A stretch of DNA of 64,000 bases from DASVFB01 sp963815965. GTDB lineage: Bacteria > Actinomycetota > Thermoleophilia > Gaiellales > Gaiellaceae. Location of the stretch: assembly GCA_963815965.1 (NCBI GenBank), contig CAWFIT010000001.1:496001-560000 (forward strand), in the 5' to 3' direction. Position numbers and translations under genes: made by a program. How positions within the stretch are numbered: position 1 is the first letter of the stretch; each line of letters begins with the position of its first letter. Shown here in pieces: positions 54,227-62,531 of this stretch. The notes beneath the pieces are model-generated. The model saw only the letters and a program-made list of their open reading frames with translations, searched no databases and had not been told where the DNA came from.

Positions 54227-55528
54227 AGACGCCTGCGGCCCACACCCTTCAACTCGAACTCGCCGCGGTCCACGAGCTCGATGCCCGAGCCCGCGACGAG
54301 ATCGGCTGTCGTCGAGCTCACGAACACCTCGTCTGCACCCGCCGCCGCGGCTACGCGCGCGCCGACGTGTACGGCGATGCCGCGTGGCGATCCGCCGTGC
54401 GGCCGCTCGACCTCGCCCGTGTGCACACCCGCGCGAACTTCGAGCCCGAGCGCCGAGACCGCGTCGCGCACCGACAACGCGCAGCGAATCGTGCTCGTCG
54501 GACCCTCGCCGAGCGCCAGAAAGCCGTCGCCGGCCGTGTCGATCTCCTCGCAGCCGTAGCGCGCGAGCTCGCGCCTGACCACCTCGTGATGCCGTTCGAG
54601 CAGCTCGGCCCAGGCGCGATCGCCGAGCTCGCGCGCCTTCTCCGTCGAGCCGACGAGGTCGGTGAACAGAACGGTCGCGAGCACGCGCGGTGAGACGGGC
54701 ACCGGCTTGCTCCCGGTCAGGAACTCCTCGACCTCGTCGAGGATCTGATCGGGATTCATGTGCGGGACGTGGTCCTCACCCGGAAGCTCGACGAACCGCG
54801 CACCGGGAATGCGCTCTGCGATGTAGCGGCCCTCTTCGACATTCGCGTCGCGGTCGCCGGTTCGGTGGAGCACGAGCGTCGGCGCCTGAACGAGCGGCAA
54901 CGCTTCGCGAACGTCCGCTTTCGAGTTCATGAGGATGAGGTCGTGCGCGCCGCGCGGGCTGAGGCTTGCGCGACCTCGGACGCCCGCCCAGTCGATGAGA
55001 TCGGGCGTTGCATTCGGCGCCATCTCCCCGAGATCGAACTCCTCGCCCCAGTGCTCTTCGAGGTATTCGGCGCCGACGACACGCTCTTCCCAGGTCGGCG
55101 CCCAGGGGTAATCGTCCGGTCCGGAGGCGCTTGGCGTACGTCCCGTACAAGACGAGTGCCTGCGCACGTGCCGGGTACGTCGCCGCGAACAGGACGCACA
55201 TCGGGCCGCCCTCGGAATAGCCGAACAGCACGGCGCGCTCGCTGCTCGCGGCATCCATCACCGCACGCATGTCGTCCATGCGCGTCTCGAAATCCGGCAG
55301 GCCGACGGATCGATCCGACAGGCCCGTGCCGCGCTTGTCGAAGCGAATCAGGCGGGAGAACGAGGACAGTCGCTCGATGATGTGTCGCGACGCCGGATGG
55401 TCCCAGTCCACCTCGAGGTGCGAGAAGAATCCGTGCACGAGGACGAGGTCGATCGGGCCGTCGCCGGTCACCTGGTAGGCGACGTTGACGTCGCCGCTCC
55501 TGGCATAGCGGATCGGCACTCGGTTCAC
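54208..55528 (-). CDS. Alpha/beta hydrolase fused to class III cyclase (one frameshift)
   Basis: Single polypeptide of about 440 residues. Residues about 1-265: alpha/beta hydrolase with LVLVHGFFSHLEVDWDHP, nucleophile GYSEGG and GEDHVPHMNPDQIL (histidine). Residues about 270-440: adenylyl/guanylyl cyclase domain with TVLFTDLVGSTEKARELG and GCEEIDTAGDGFLALG (metal Asp) and GVHTGEVE. GTG 55528 starts NRVPIRYARSGDVNVAYQ. A shift near 55130 separates YGTYAKRL from DDYPWAPTWEERV. The hydrolase may sense or cleave a small molecule and control the cyclase (inference). Nucleotide specificity unknown. Confidence 0.8.
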
Positions 55529-55559
55529 GGCCGGATTCTCGCCGCTAGCATCGGCGTCC

Positions 55560-56213
55560 GTGAAACGCCTCGCTCCGCTCCTTCTGGTCCTCGCGCTCGC
55601 CGCCTGCGGCGGGAGCGGGAGCTCCAACGAAAGCGCAGGCGACACGACCACTCAGCAGGCGACCGCCGGTTCCTGCACGACGGCCGCGCAGCATGCGTCC
55701 TCACGCACCATGAAGGACGAGCACCTGAAGCTCGACCCGGCCAAGACTTACCGCCTCGTCTTCCAGACGAACTGCGGTGACTTCACGGTCACGCTCGATC
55801 AGAAGACCTCACCGAACGCGACGGGCTCGCTCGTCTCGCTCGCGCAGCGCGGCTTCTTCGACGACACGTTCTTCCACCGGATCGTCCCCGGGTTCGTGAT
55901 CCAGGGCGGCGATCCGACCGGAACGGGCACAGGAGGGCCCGGCTACTCGACGCACGACAAGGTTCCGCAGAACGCGTCGTACGTGCACGGCGTGGTTGCG
56001 ATGGCGAAGTCGGGCGCCGAGCCTCCGGGCACCGCGGGAAGCCAGTTCTTCGTCGTCACCGGAGCGGATGCCTCGCTGCCGCCGGACTATGCGGTCGTCG
56101 GCAAGGTGACGAGCGGGCTCGACGTCGTGGACCTGATCGGAGGCTTCGGCGACTCCACCGAGCAGCCGACCCGCTCCATCGTCATCTCGAAGGCAAAGGT
56201 CGAGACGTCGTAG
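55560..56213 (+). CDS. Lipoprotein cyclophilin, peptidyl-prolyl isomerase
   Basis: 217 residues. LAAC lipobox (Cys16) with a Ser/Gly/Asn/Thr-rich linker (17-40) anchors it outside the membrane. Cyclophilin domain: FHRIVPGFVIQGGDPTGTGTGGPGY, then GTAGSQFFVV, with the arginine, Phe and Gln of the active site. It speeds folding of exported proteins. GTG 55560 is 32 bases from the start of the divergent hydrolase-cyclase gene. Confidence 0.91.
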   Translation: MKRLAPLLLVLALAACGGSGSSNESAGDTTTQQATAGSCTTAAQHASSRTMKDEHLKLDPAKTYRLVFQTNCGDFTVTLDQKTSPNATGSLVSLAQRGFFDDTFFHRIVPGFVIQGGDPTGTGTGGPGYSTHDKVPQNASYVHGVVAMAKSGAEPPGTAGSQFFVVTGADASLPPDYAVVGKVTSGLDVVDLIGGFGDSTEQPTRSIVISKAKVETS

Positions 56214-56221
56214 CGGCGGTC

Positions 56222-56686
56222 GTGCTGGCTGCAGGGGCAGCCACGCGCTTCGGCGCACCCAAGCAGCGGCTCCTTCTGCCGCAAGTCCTCGCAGCGCTGC
56301 GAGCCAGTTCCGTCGAGGACATCGTAGTCGTGACGGGCGCGTACGAGCTCGAGTCAGACGCGCGCGTCGTCGAGTGCCCGGACTGGAAGCGCGGGCCGGG
56401 CTCGTCGCTCCGCTGCGGCCTGAGGGAGCTCGACGCCGACGCTGCGGTGATCGTACTTGCGGACGGCCCCGGGCTCGATCCGCGCGCCGTCGACCGCGTC
56501 GTCGAGAGCTGGCGCGACGGCGCCGGCGAGCGCCTCGCAGCCACGTACGACGGCGTGAACCGCTCGCACCCCGTTCTACTCGCCCGCTCGTCGTGGGACG
56601 ACGTTCCCGACGACGGCGCACGCGCGCTCGAGGTCTCGCTTGTACCGTGCGAGGACCTTCGCCCGCCCGGCGACGTCGACTACTGA
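56222..56686 (+). CDS. MocA/MobA-like nucleotidyltransferase
   Basis: 154 residues with VLAAGAATRFGAPKQRL, the G-x-G-x-R-x3-K motif of NTP transferases of the MocA type. This family makes molybdopterin cytosine (or guanine) dinucleotide for molybdenum hydroxylases, which fits the operon 2 kb upstream. GTG 56222 is the nearest start, 9 bases after the cyclophilin stop; the first residues of the canonical motif are slightly trimmed. Its end overlaps the convergent anti-sigma gene by seven bases. Confidence 0.78.
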   Translation: MLAAGAATRFGAPKQRLLLPQVLAALRASSVEDIVVVTGAYELESDARVVECPDWKRGPGSSLRCGLRELDADAAVIVLADGPGLDPRAVDRVVESWRDGAGERLAATYDGVNRSHPVLLARSSWDDVPDDGARALEVSLVPCEDLRPPGDVDY

Positions 56687-56928
56687 AGAGGTGTTCTGAG
56701 CGCCGCGAGCTTCGCCTTCAGCTCGACCGGCATCTGCTTCTCGGCGGCGACGGTCCGGACATAGCGGCGTAGCGAGACCTCGAAGCGATAGCGCTGACGG
56801 CAGTACTCGCAGGCGTCTAGATGCGCCTCAGCCTCGCGTACCTGGGCGTCGTCGAGCACGCGGTCGAGGTAGGGCTGCATGACCTCCTCGCACTTGAGGC
56901 AGTCTGGGTCGTAGTCCGACAGCCTCAA
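56680..56928 (-). CDS. RsrA-like redox zinc anti-sigma factor
   Basis: 82 residues. Cys10, Cys13, His36, Cys40 and Cys43 (HLDACEYC as HxxxCxxC) match the zinc/thiol pattern of RsrA from Streptomyces. In reduced form it would hold the sigma factor; oxidation forms a disulfide and releases it. TTG 56928 makes a TTGA overlap with the sigma stop, so they are translated together. Inferred from pattern and context. Confidence 0.88.
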   Translation of the reverse strand: MRLSDYDPDCLKCEEVMQPYLDRVLDDAQVREAEAHLDACEYCRQRYRFEVSLRRYVRTVAAEKQMPVELKAKLAALRTPLQ

Positions 56929-57506
56929 CTCGCAACCTCCTCGGCCAACTCGCCCTTCAGGATACGCCGCGCGCGGTGCAGCCTGCTCATCACGGTGCCG
57001 ATCGGGATGTCGAGGATCTGCGCCGCTTCGGCGTAGCTGAACTCGCCGATGTCCACGAGGACCAGTACGTCGCGGAAGTCGTGCGGCACGTGCGCGAGCG
57101 CGTCCACGATTGAGCCCTGCGAGAGCTTTGCGATCACGCGCTCCTCGTTCGGCGGTTCGCCCTCCCCCTCCACGAGCTTGTCGTAGAGGTAGTAGTCGCC
57201 GTGCTCGTCGATCGACGTCATCTGCGGCGTGCGCTGCTGGCGCCGGCCCCGGTCGATGTTGAGGTTCGTAAGGATGCGAAGGAGCCACGCGCGCAGGTTC
57301 GTCCCCGGGGTGTAGGAGCGCCAGCTCCGAAACGCCCGCGCGTACGTCTCTTGCATCAGATCCTCGGCCTCCTCGCGTGAGCCGACGAGATGCCGCGCGA
57401 CGCGGAAGACTTGGTCGGACAGGTCGAGCGCTTCCTCTTCGAAACGAACGCGATCACGAGCCTCCTCGGCAATGCGCCTGGCCTCTGCTTGGGTCGGCTC
57501 GCTCAT
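56925..57506 (-). CDS. SigR/SigH-like ECF sigma factor
   Basis: 193 residues. DLSDQVFRVARHLVGSREEAEDLMQETYARAFRSW and LRAWLLRILTNLNIDRGRR are regions 2.1-2.4; LVLVDIGEFSYAEAAQILDIPIGTVMSRLHRARRIL is region 4. Near-identical to the thiol-oxidative stress sigma factors of actinobacteria, which control thioredoxin and related genes. ATG 57506 (the GTG at 57515 adds three residues). Coupled to an RsrA-like partner. Its own regulon is not visible here. Confidence 0.92.
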   Translation of the reverse strand: MSEPTQAEARRIAEEARDRVRFEEEALDLSDQVFRVARHLVGSREEAEDLMQETYARAFRSWRSYTPGTNLRAWLLRILTNLNIDRGRRQQRTPQMTSIDEHGDYYLYDKLVEGEGEPPNEERVIAKLSQGSIVDALAHVPHDFRDVLVLVDIGEFSYAEAAQILDIPIGTVMSRLHRARRILKGELAEEVAS

Positions 57507-57589
57507 GGCGGCCACCCTACCAATGCGCTTGTTTTTCTTCGAACGTGGGTAAGACTGTCTCTATTCCCCCGACGAGGAGAGGCAGGGTC

Positions 57590-58036
57590 ATGCAGGGATA
57601 CGAAGTGCGCACCATCGACGACGACATGATCGGTCACGTCGCCGCCGACGACGGCGACTTTCTGATCGTCGAACACGGGCGGCTGATGAAGACGAAGCAC
57701 GCGCTGCCGAAGGCCTTCGCGGAAGTCGATGCCGACGAGAAGGTCGTGCGGACGACGCTCTCCAAGGAACTGATCGACGACTCGCCCAAGGTGAACGGAG
57801 AGCTCGACCGCGTGGCGGTCGCGGAGCACTATGGGCTCGTCGAGCACTTCGCGGCCGAGCCGACCAGCGACGGTGATGATCCGGATGAGATTGCGTATCC
57901 CGACGACGAATCGCTGCGCGAGGAGGTCGAAGCTCCCAGGGTGGTCGCTGCCAACGAGGGACCGTTCGATGACCCCGCGGGTCACGTGCTTGGCGGCAGC
58001 GACGAAACTCGACCCAGGGACTACGACGGAGACTGA
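57590..58036 (+). CDS. PRC-barrel/DUF2171-like protein
   Basis: 148 residues, acidic. The N-terminal YEVRTIDDDMIGHVAADDGDFLIVEHGRLMKTKHALPKAFAEVD looks like a PRC-barrel or DUF2171 beta-barrel, and the tail (VEAPRVVAANEGPFDDPAGHVLGG) is disordered-like. ATG 57590 follows GAGGAGAGGCAGGGTC. Divergent from the sigma operon by 83 bases. Function unknown; PRC barrels often bind other proteins or RNA. Confidence 0.7.
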   Translation: MQGYEVRTIDDDMIGHVAADDGDFLIVEHGRLMKTKHALPKAFAEVDADEKVVRTTLSKELIDDSPKVNGELDRVAVAEHYGLVEHFAAEPTSDGDDPDEIAYPDDESLREEVEAPRVVAANEGPFDDPAGHVLGGSDETRPRDYDGD

Positions 58037-58236
58037 ACCGGCCGGAAGCCGGCGCGATTCATCTTTTCGAGGAGCGCATCCAGCGAGGTGCGCTCCTCGT
58101 CGTACGAGAGCATGACCTGACCCATGAGGTTCGCGTTCGCGGATTCCAGGCCGTCGTGGCCTTCGAGCGCCTTGCCGAGCCGCATGACACAGCGCTCGCA
58201 GCGGATGCCCGTGACCTGCAACGTCTCGGTCGTCAC
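58021..58236 (-). CDS. Heavy-metal-associated (HMA) copper-chaperone-like protein
   Basis: 71 residues, VTGIRCERCVMRLGKALEG with Cys13-x2-Cys16 in the MxCxxC position, then VMLSYDEERTSLDALLEKMNRAGFRPV. ATX1-type ferredoxin fold for carrying Cu(I). GTG 58236; it starts four bases after the YbdK-type gene on the same strand and overlaps the end of the convergent PRC gene by 16 bases. Confidence 0.82.
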   Translation of the reverse strand: MTTETLQVTGIRCERCVMRLGKALEGHDGLESANANLMGQVMLSYDEERTSLDALLEKMNRAGFRPVQSPS

Positions 58237-58240
58237 GGCT

Positions 58241-59291
58241 CTACGGTAACGATCGCCGGACGATGTCGGCGGTGGCCTCATGCGGGTCGACGAAGTCGAG
58301 TTGCACGTCGGCCTCGCACGCCGTGCCGTTCAGCGGATCGACGCCGATGCGCTCGACCAATTCGCCGTAGAGGTCGCCCGCCGTGACGGCTAGCGCCGTC
58401 GCGGTCGGGGTGGATGAGCTCCGCGCGCGGCCCGAATCGAGACGCGGCCCAGCGGTTCTGCATGAAGACGGCGCGATCGCCCGCGGCGGCCGGCGCCGGC
58501 GGTTGCTCGAGCGCCCAGGCGGCAAGCCCTTGCACGAGCGCGCCGAAGGCGCCCGTACGCCGAACGTCGGTCGGCTGGTCGGGCATGCGTACCTCGAGCG
58601 TCCCGAACTTCGGATGCGGCCGGATGTCCCAGTGGATCCCGCCGTACCCGGGCACGACGCCCGCGTCGACGAAGCGGCGGATGACGTGCTCCCAGTCGGC
58701 CCAGGATTCGAAGCGCGGGGGTGCACCGTGCCGCGGGAGCAGGCCGAGAATCTCCGCACGTGTGGAGAGCAGCTCGGTGCGCTCCCCCTCGAACCATGGC
58801 GAGTTCGCCGACAGCGCAAGGATCACGGGCAGCCATGGAATGAAGTGCTCGAGGACGCGAAGGCACGTCTCCGCGTCGGGCATGCCGACGTGGACGTGCA
58901 GTCCCTGCACGCCCTGCCGCCTCGCGGTCGGGCCTGCGTAGTCGACGAAGTCGCGGTAGTGCGGATCCTCCGCGATCTTCTGCTCGGTCGCGATGTCGGT
59001 CGGGTGCGACCCGGCCGCCGCAATCGTGCACCCGATCTCACCAGCGGCTTCGGTGGTCGCTCGGCGCAGCGCGCGAACGACGTCGACCGCCTCCTCGGGC
59101 GACGTGCACACGCCGCTGTTCAGCTCCACGATCGACTCGAACAGCTCGTGCTTGACGAGGCCGCGATCGACCTTGACTCGCGGGATCACCTCGCTCGACG
59201 CGGATCGCTGCGCGAGCGTTTCCGAGTCCACGAGCATCAACTCTTCCTCGACGCCGAGCGTGAGGATGCTTCCCCAGTTGGATTCCGTCAC
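58241..59291 (-). CDS. YbdK-type carboxylate-amine ligase (one frameshift)
   Basis: About 350 residues of the glutamate-cysteine-ligase-2/YbdK family. TLGVEEELMLVD near the N-terminus, SGVCTSPEEAVDVVRALRR, GLHVHVGM and IHWDIRPHPKFGTLEVRMPDQ carry the family's metal and substrate residues. The frame changes near 58425 (FGPRAELIHP to TPTATALAVTAGDLYGELV). Makes gamma-glutamylcysteine or a similar amide. GTG 59291 overlaps the upstream gene's stop. An error in sequence is likely. Confidence 0.85.
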
Positions 59292-59611
59292 GCCGCCTTG
59301 ATTCCGTGCACGGGCCTGCCGGCCGCCTCCCACGCGTAGTACGACGCGCTCGGCCCGAACTCACCTCGATACTCGGTGACGCGCGGGTCCCGGCCGACCT
59401 CCTTCGCGCGCTGTGCATGTCGCAGCAGGTTTGGGTCGTCGCGCTCCTCCCAGACGAGGATCAGGTGGACTGCCGTCATGTAGTACGCGACGAACGTGCA
59501 GCCGTCCGCCGGGCACGGGAATGGGTTGGTCGCGACGCAGAACCAGCCCGCGTGATCCGCACCGGCGTCGCCGGCCCAGAGCTCTTCGTGTTGGAGCAGT
59601 TCCGTGCTCAC
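59288..59611 (-). CDS. Hypothetical Cys-containing protein
   Basis: 107 residues, no recognised family. The ATNPFPCPADGCTFVAYYMTAVHLILVW part places two cysteines five residues apart and a histidine, a possible zinc or disulfide site. The gene lies in one unit with the YbdK-like ligase and HMA protein (GTGA overlap). ATG 59611 leaves 22 bases to the YbjQ-like gene upstream. Confidence 0.62.
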   Translation of the reverse strand: MSTELLQHEELWAGDAGADHAGWFCVATNPFPCPADGCTFVAYYMTAVHLILVWEERDDPNLLRHAQRAKEVGRDPRVTEYRGEFGPSASYYAWEAAGRPVHGIKAA

Positions 59612-59633
59612 GCGCGAACGCTAGCGCGCACGC

Positions 59634-60465
59634 TTACTTCAGCGACGGCGGCGGGTCGTTCAGGTTCAACGTGAGCACCGGCGGCGTGAGCTCGTGCTCG
59701 GCCGCCGTGGGGAGGATGGCCGTCCCGATCGCGACGAACTCGATGATGTGCGAGCCCCAGCCGTGGCTCCGCTCGTGCAGCTCGACGCCGACGATCCCCT
59801 CGGCCTCCAGCGCCTCTGCCTCGGCCTGCATTCGCGCCATCGCGAGCTCGCGCGCGTCGTAGAGCGCCTGCGTGTAGTTCGGCATCTCGACGTTCCTGCC
59901 CGAGCCTCTTCGTCCATGTCCCCACGTTCTGGTGCGCCACGTGGTAGACGCAGTTGCCGAGGACGAGACCGAGCGGGCGGTAGCCCGCGCTGAGCAGAGT
60001 CCAGAAATCCTGACCTGAGAGATCGCTCGTGAACGGGCGGCCGTTCGGCGCGCGATGCAGCTCGCCCTCGGCGTGCTTGACCGCCGTCCCGATCGCGACG
60101 AACTCGGCGAGCTCGCCGCCCCACTCGTGACGCCCGACCTCCAGGCGGACGCCGACGACGCCGTCCGCGCTGAGCGAATCCGCCTCCTCCTCCATCCGCG
60201 TCATCGCCAGCTCGCGCGCGTGATACATCGCCTGCGTGAGCACCTCGAGCTCCTGGTTCTTGCTCCAGCGCCGGAGCTGCAGACCGATGTGGTAGATCGA
60301 GCTGCCGACGACGAGCCCGAGCGGCTCGAAGCCGGCCTGCTTGACGAGCAGGAACTCGTTGACCGACAGGTCGCTCGTGAAGAAACGGCCCGACTCCTGC
60401 AGGCGCCGCAGCCGCTCGCGGCCGGCCTCCGGAACGCCTTCGAGGGACGTCGGGTCGTAGCTCAT
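59634..60465 (-). CDS. Two-domain YbjQ-like heavy-metal-binding protein (one frameshift)
   Basis: About 276 residues. Two copies of a ~120-residue unit: PLGLVVGSSIYHIG..LEVLTQAMYHARELAMTRMEEEADSLSADGVVGVRLEV, AEFVAIGTAV, then a second with YTQALYDARELAMARMQAEAEALEAEGIVGVELHERSHGWG..EFVAIGTAI. This RM..EA..LGADAVVGV pattern is typical of YbjQ/DUF74. One extra base near 59896 shifts frame before the second copy is complete. ATGA overlap (60462-60465) with the next gene. Confidence 0.78.
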
Positions 60466-61338
60466 GCTTTCCCGAGCCCGAGTGCGTAGGTGACCTCGGC
60501 CGGAGCGCCTTGCTCGATCGGCGCGATCGCGTTCCCGAGCAGGTCGACCGTCACGAGCAGATTGTCGTCGCTTTGCTGCTGGCGTTCACGCCCGACCTCG
60601 ATGCCAAGGACCCCGGTTGCGCCTAGCTTCTGCGCTTCGCAGGCGCAGCCGCCCCGCTGCGTGGAGGCGCGCATCCATGAAGCCTCTCGTGTAGTCCTCG
60701 TACTCCTGGTTCCACAGCGAGCGGCGGGAGAAGCGAAAGCGCGCGAACTTCGTGCGGTATCCCGAGACGACGTAGCCGACGCTTGTGCCCCCGACGAGGC
60801 CGAGCGGCCAGGAGCCCGAAGCCAGGAGCTTCCGGAAATCGCCGCCGGTCAGGCTCACCAGCGGGATGGACGCGGAGTCGTCGAGGTCGTAGCGGTCGGA
60901 GCCGATCGCCGTGCCGAGGGCAGTGAATTCGATCGCGCTCAGCGCCTGCCCGAACTTGCCGCGGCGGATGCGCACGTCGACGACGGCGAGCGCACCCGCC
61001 TCGGCCGCAGACTCGCGTAGCCGCTCGAGCGCGTGCTGCCGGGCATCGTTGTACGCGGTCGTGCGCTCCTCGAGCTCGAACCAGCCGCCCTCGTTGAGGT
61101 ACTGCTGGACGGCGAGCGAGCCGCGTGGGTAGTACACGCTCGACGTCGAGGCGCCGTACCCGGCCGGGAACTCGAGCCTCATTGGCGCAAGCGAGCGACG
61201 CATCCAGCGGCTCGGCCGCCGCTGAACGCCGAGGCTGACGACCGACGTTCCCTGTACCTGCCGCAGTGGACGGAAGCCTGCACTGCCGAGTGCGAGGAAG
61301 CCGCTGGTCGGGAGCGTCGACACGAACGGCCGGGTCAT
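60462..61338 (-). CDS. Second two-domain YbjQ-like protein (one frameshift)
   Basis: About 292 residues. PFVSTLPTSGFLALGSAGFRPLRQVQGTSVVSLG, then YNDARQHALERLRESAAEAGALAVVDVRI, AIEFTALGTAIG, and a second copy KLLASGSWPLGLVGGTSVGYVVSGY ending LGATGVLGIEVGRERQQQ. The last frame changes near 60650 (about one base lost). Diverged from its neighbour, so four YbjQ-like units lie in tandem here. ATG 61338, ATGA overlap with the next. Confidence 0.72.
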
Positions 61339-61550
61339 TCGTGCATCAGCCCTTCGAGCGCGATGCTTCCCCGCTCGGTGCGCTCCGCCTCTTGCGCAAG
61401 GTCGTGCGCGAGCGAGTCGATCCATTCGTCGAGGTCGAGCTCGGCTTTCTTGAGCGTGATTCCGCGAACGACGTGCGAACAGAACGAACGCGGCCCGTGC
61501 GCTTCCAGTCGGTAACGGTGCTCGCGCAGCTCGACTTCGATCGTCTTCAC
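61335..61550 (-). CDS. Small hypothetical protein
   Basis: 71 residues, GTG 61550 (ATG at 61601 is also possible). Charged sequence IEVELREHRYRLE, then DLDEWIDSLAHDLAQEAERTERGSIALEGL, which is helical. Overlaps the YbjQ-like gene (ATGA). Function unknown. Confidence 0.55.
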   Translation of the reverse strand: MKTIEVELREHRYRLEAHGPRSFCSHVVRGITLKKAELDLDEWIDSLAHDLAQEAERTERGSIALEGLMHE

Positions 61551-61625
61551 CCCACCGGTGCCGCGGAACCCCTCGCCTGATTTTGAACCTGCGGCGAGCA
61601 ATCGGGCGCCACCTGTCGAGAATCT

Positions 61626-61883
61626 CTAGGAGCGCCAGCCGCGGAAAGCGTCGAGGAGCGTGCTCTCCGCATCGGGTGTCAGCGAATCGACCGTGAGCGT
61701 CCCCGTGGCGCGGATCGTGGCCCGCATTTGCTTCAGATACGCCTGGCAGCCCGAGCAGTGCGCGATGTGCCGCTCGAACCGGTCGTGCAGCTCCGACGGG
61801 AGCGCTCCCTCGAGATAGTCGGTGACGAGCTCGACCAGCTCCTGACAGGAGAGCTCTTCGTAGGTGTTGGCCGTCTTCGTCAC
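61626..61883 (-). CDS. Zinc-finger (zf-HC2) anti-sigma factor
   Basis: 85 residues. LSCQELVELVTDYLEGALPSELHDRFERHIAHCSGCQAYLKQM shows Cys13 and His39, Cys43, Cys46 (HxxxCxxC). Holds the sigma factor encoded upstream. ATG 61883 overlaps the sigma stop (ATGA at 61880). Confidence 0.9.
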   Translation of the reverse strand: MTKTANTYEELSCQELVELVTDYLEGALPSELHDRFERHIAHCSGCQAYLKQMRATIRATGTLTVDSLTPDAESTLLDAFRGWRS

Positions 61884-62488
61884 GTCATACCGGCGAGGTA
61901 CTGCTCCAGCGCCGCCCGAACCGACGAGCGAGCCCGGTGGAGCAAAACTCGTTGATTGGTCTCGCTCAGCGTCAGAGCGTTACACACTTCTTCGGCACTC
62001 CAGCCCTCGATGTCGCGCAGGGAGATGACCGCCCGCTGGGTCGGCGGGAGCGCGTCGATCGCCCGCTCGATCACTTCGCGCGTCTCCCCTGCCAGCAGCC
62101 GCTCTTCGGGAAAGCCTGCCGGCGGCGCGGCCCAGTGCCCCGGCCACGCGTGGCCGTCGCCGTGGAAGCGGTCGGCTTCAACGGCCGGCTCGTCCGGCTC
62201 CAGCGAGGAGAAGGGAAGCGATCGGCCCTCGCGGATGCCCCGCGTTTTCGCCCGGTTCGTGAGGATGCGAAAGATCCACGTCTTCAGCGAGGAGCGCCCC
62301 TCGAAGCGATCGATCCCTTCCAGGACGGCGAGCCAGGTCTCCTGTGCGACCTCCTCGGCGACCGCCTGGGACGACACGTACATCCGCGCAACGCGCACGA
62401 GCATCGCGTGGTACATCTCGATCAGCGCGCGGAATGCGGATTCGTCGCCCGAGCGAAGCCGCGCGACGAGTGACGCCTCGTTCTCCAC
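61880..62488 (-). CDS. ECF sigma factor (RpoE-type)
   Basis: 202 residues. ENEASLVARLRSGDESAFRALIEMYHAMLVRVARMYVSSQAVAEEVAQETWLAVLEGIDRFEGRSSLKTWIFRILTNRAKTRG is region 2 and QRAVISLRDIEGWSAEEVCNALTLSETNQRVLLHRARSSVR region 4. GTG 62488 precedes region 2 by few residues; longer starts run into the divergent reductase. A ~50-residue linker with Gly/His/Trp (DGHAWPGHWAAPPAG) separates the domains. Partner is the HxxxCxxC protein. Confidence 0.93.
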   Translation of the reverse strand: MENEASLVARLRSGDESAFRALIEMYHAMLVRVARMYVSSQAVAEEVAQETWLAVLEGIDRFEGRSSLKTWIFRILTNRAKTRGIREGRSLPFSSLEPDEPAVEADRFHGDGHAWPGHWAAPPAGFPEERLLAGETREVIERAIDALPPTQRAVISLRDIEGWSAEEVCNALTLSETNQRVLLHRARSSVRAALEQYLAGMT

Positions 62489-62531
62489 GGCGCGAGCGTA
62501 ACGGAGCCGCTCCTTTTGAGACGATCCGCCC

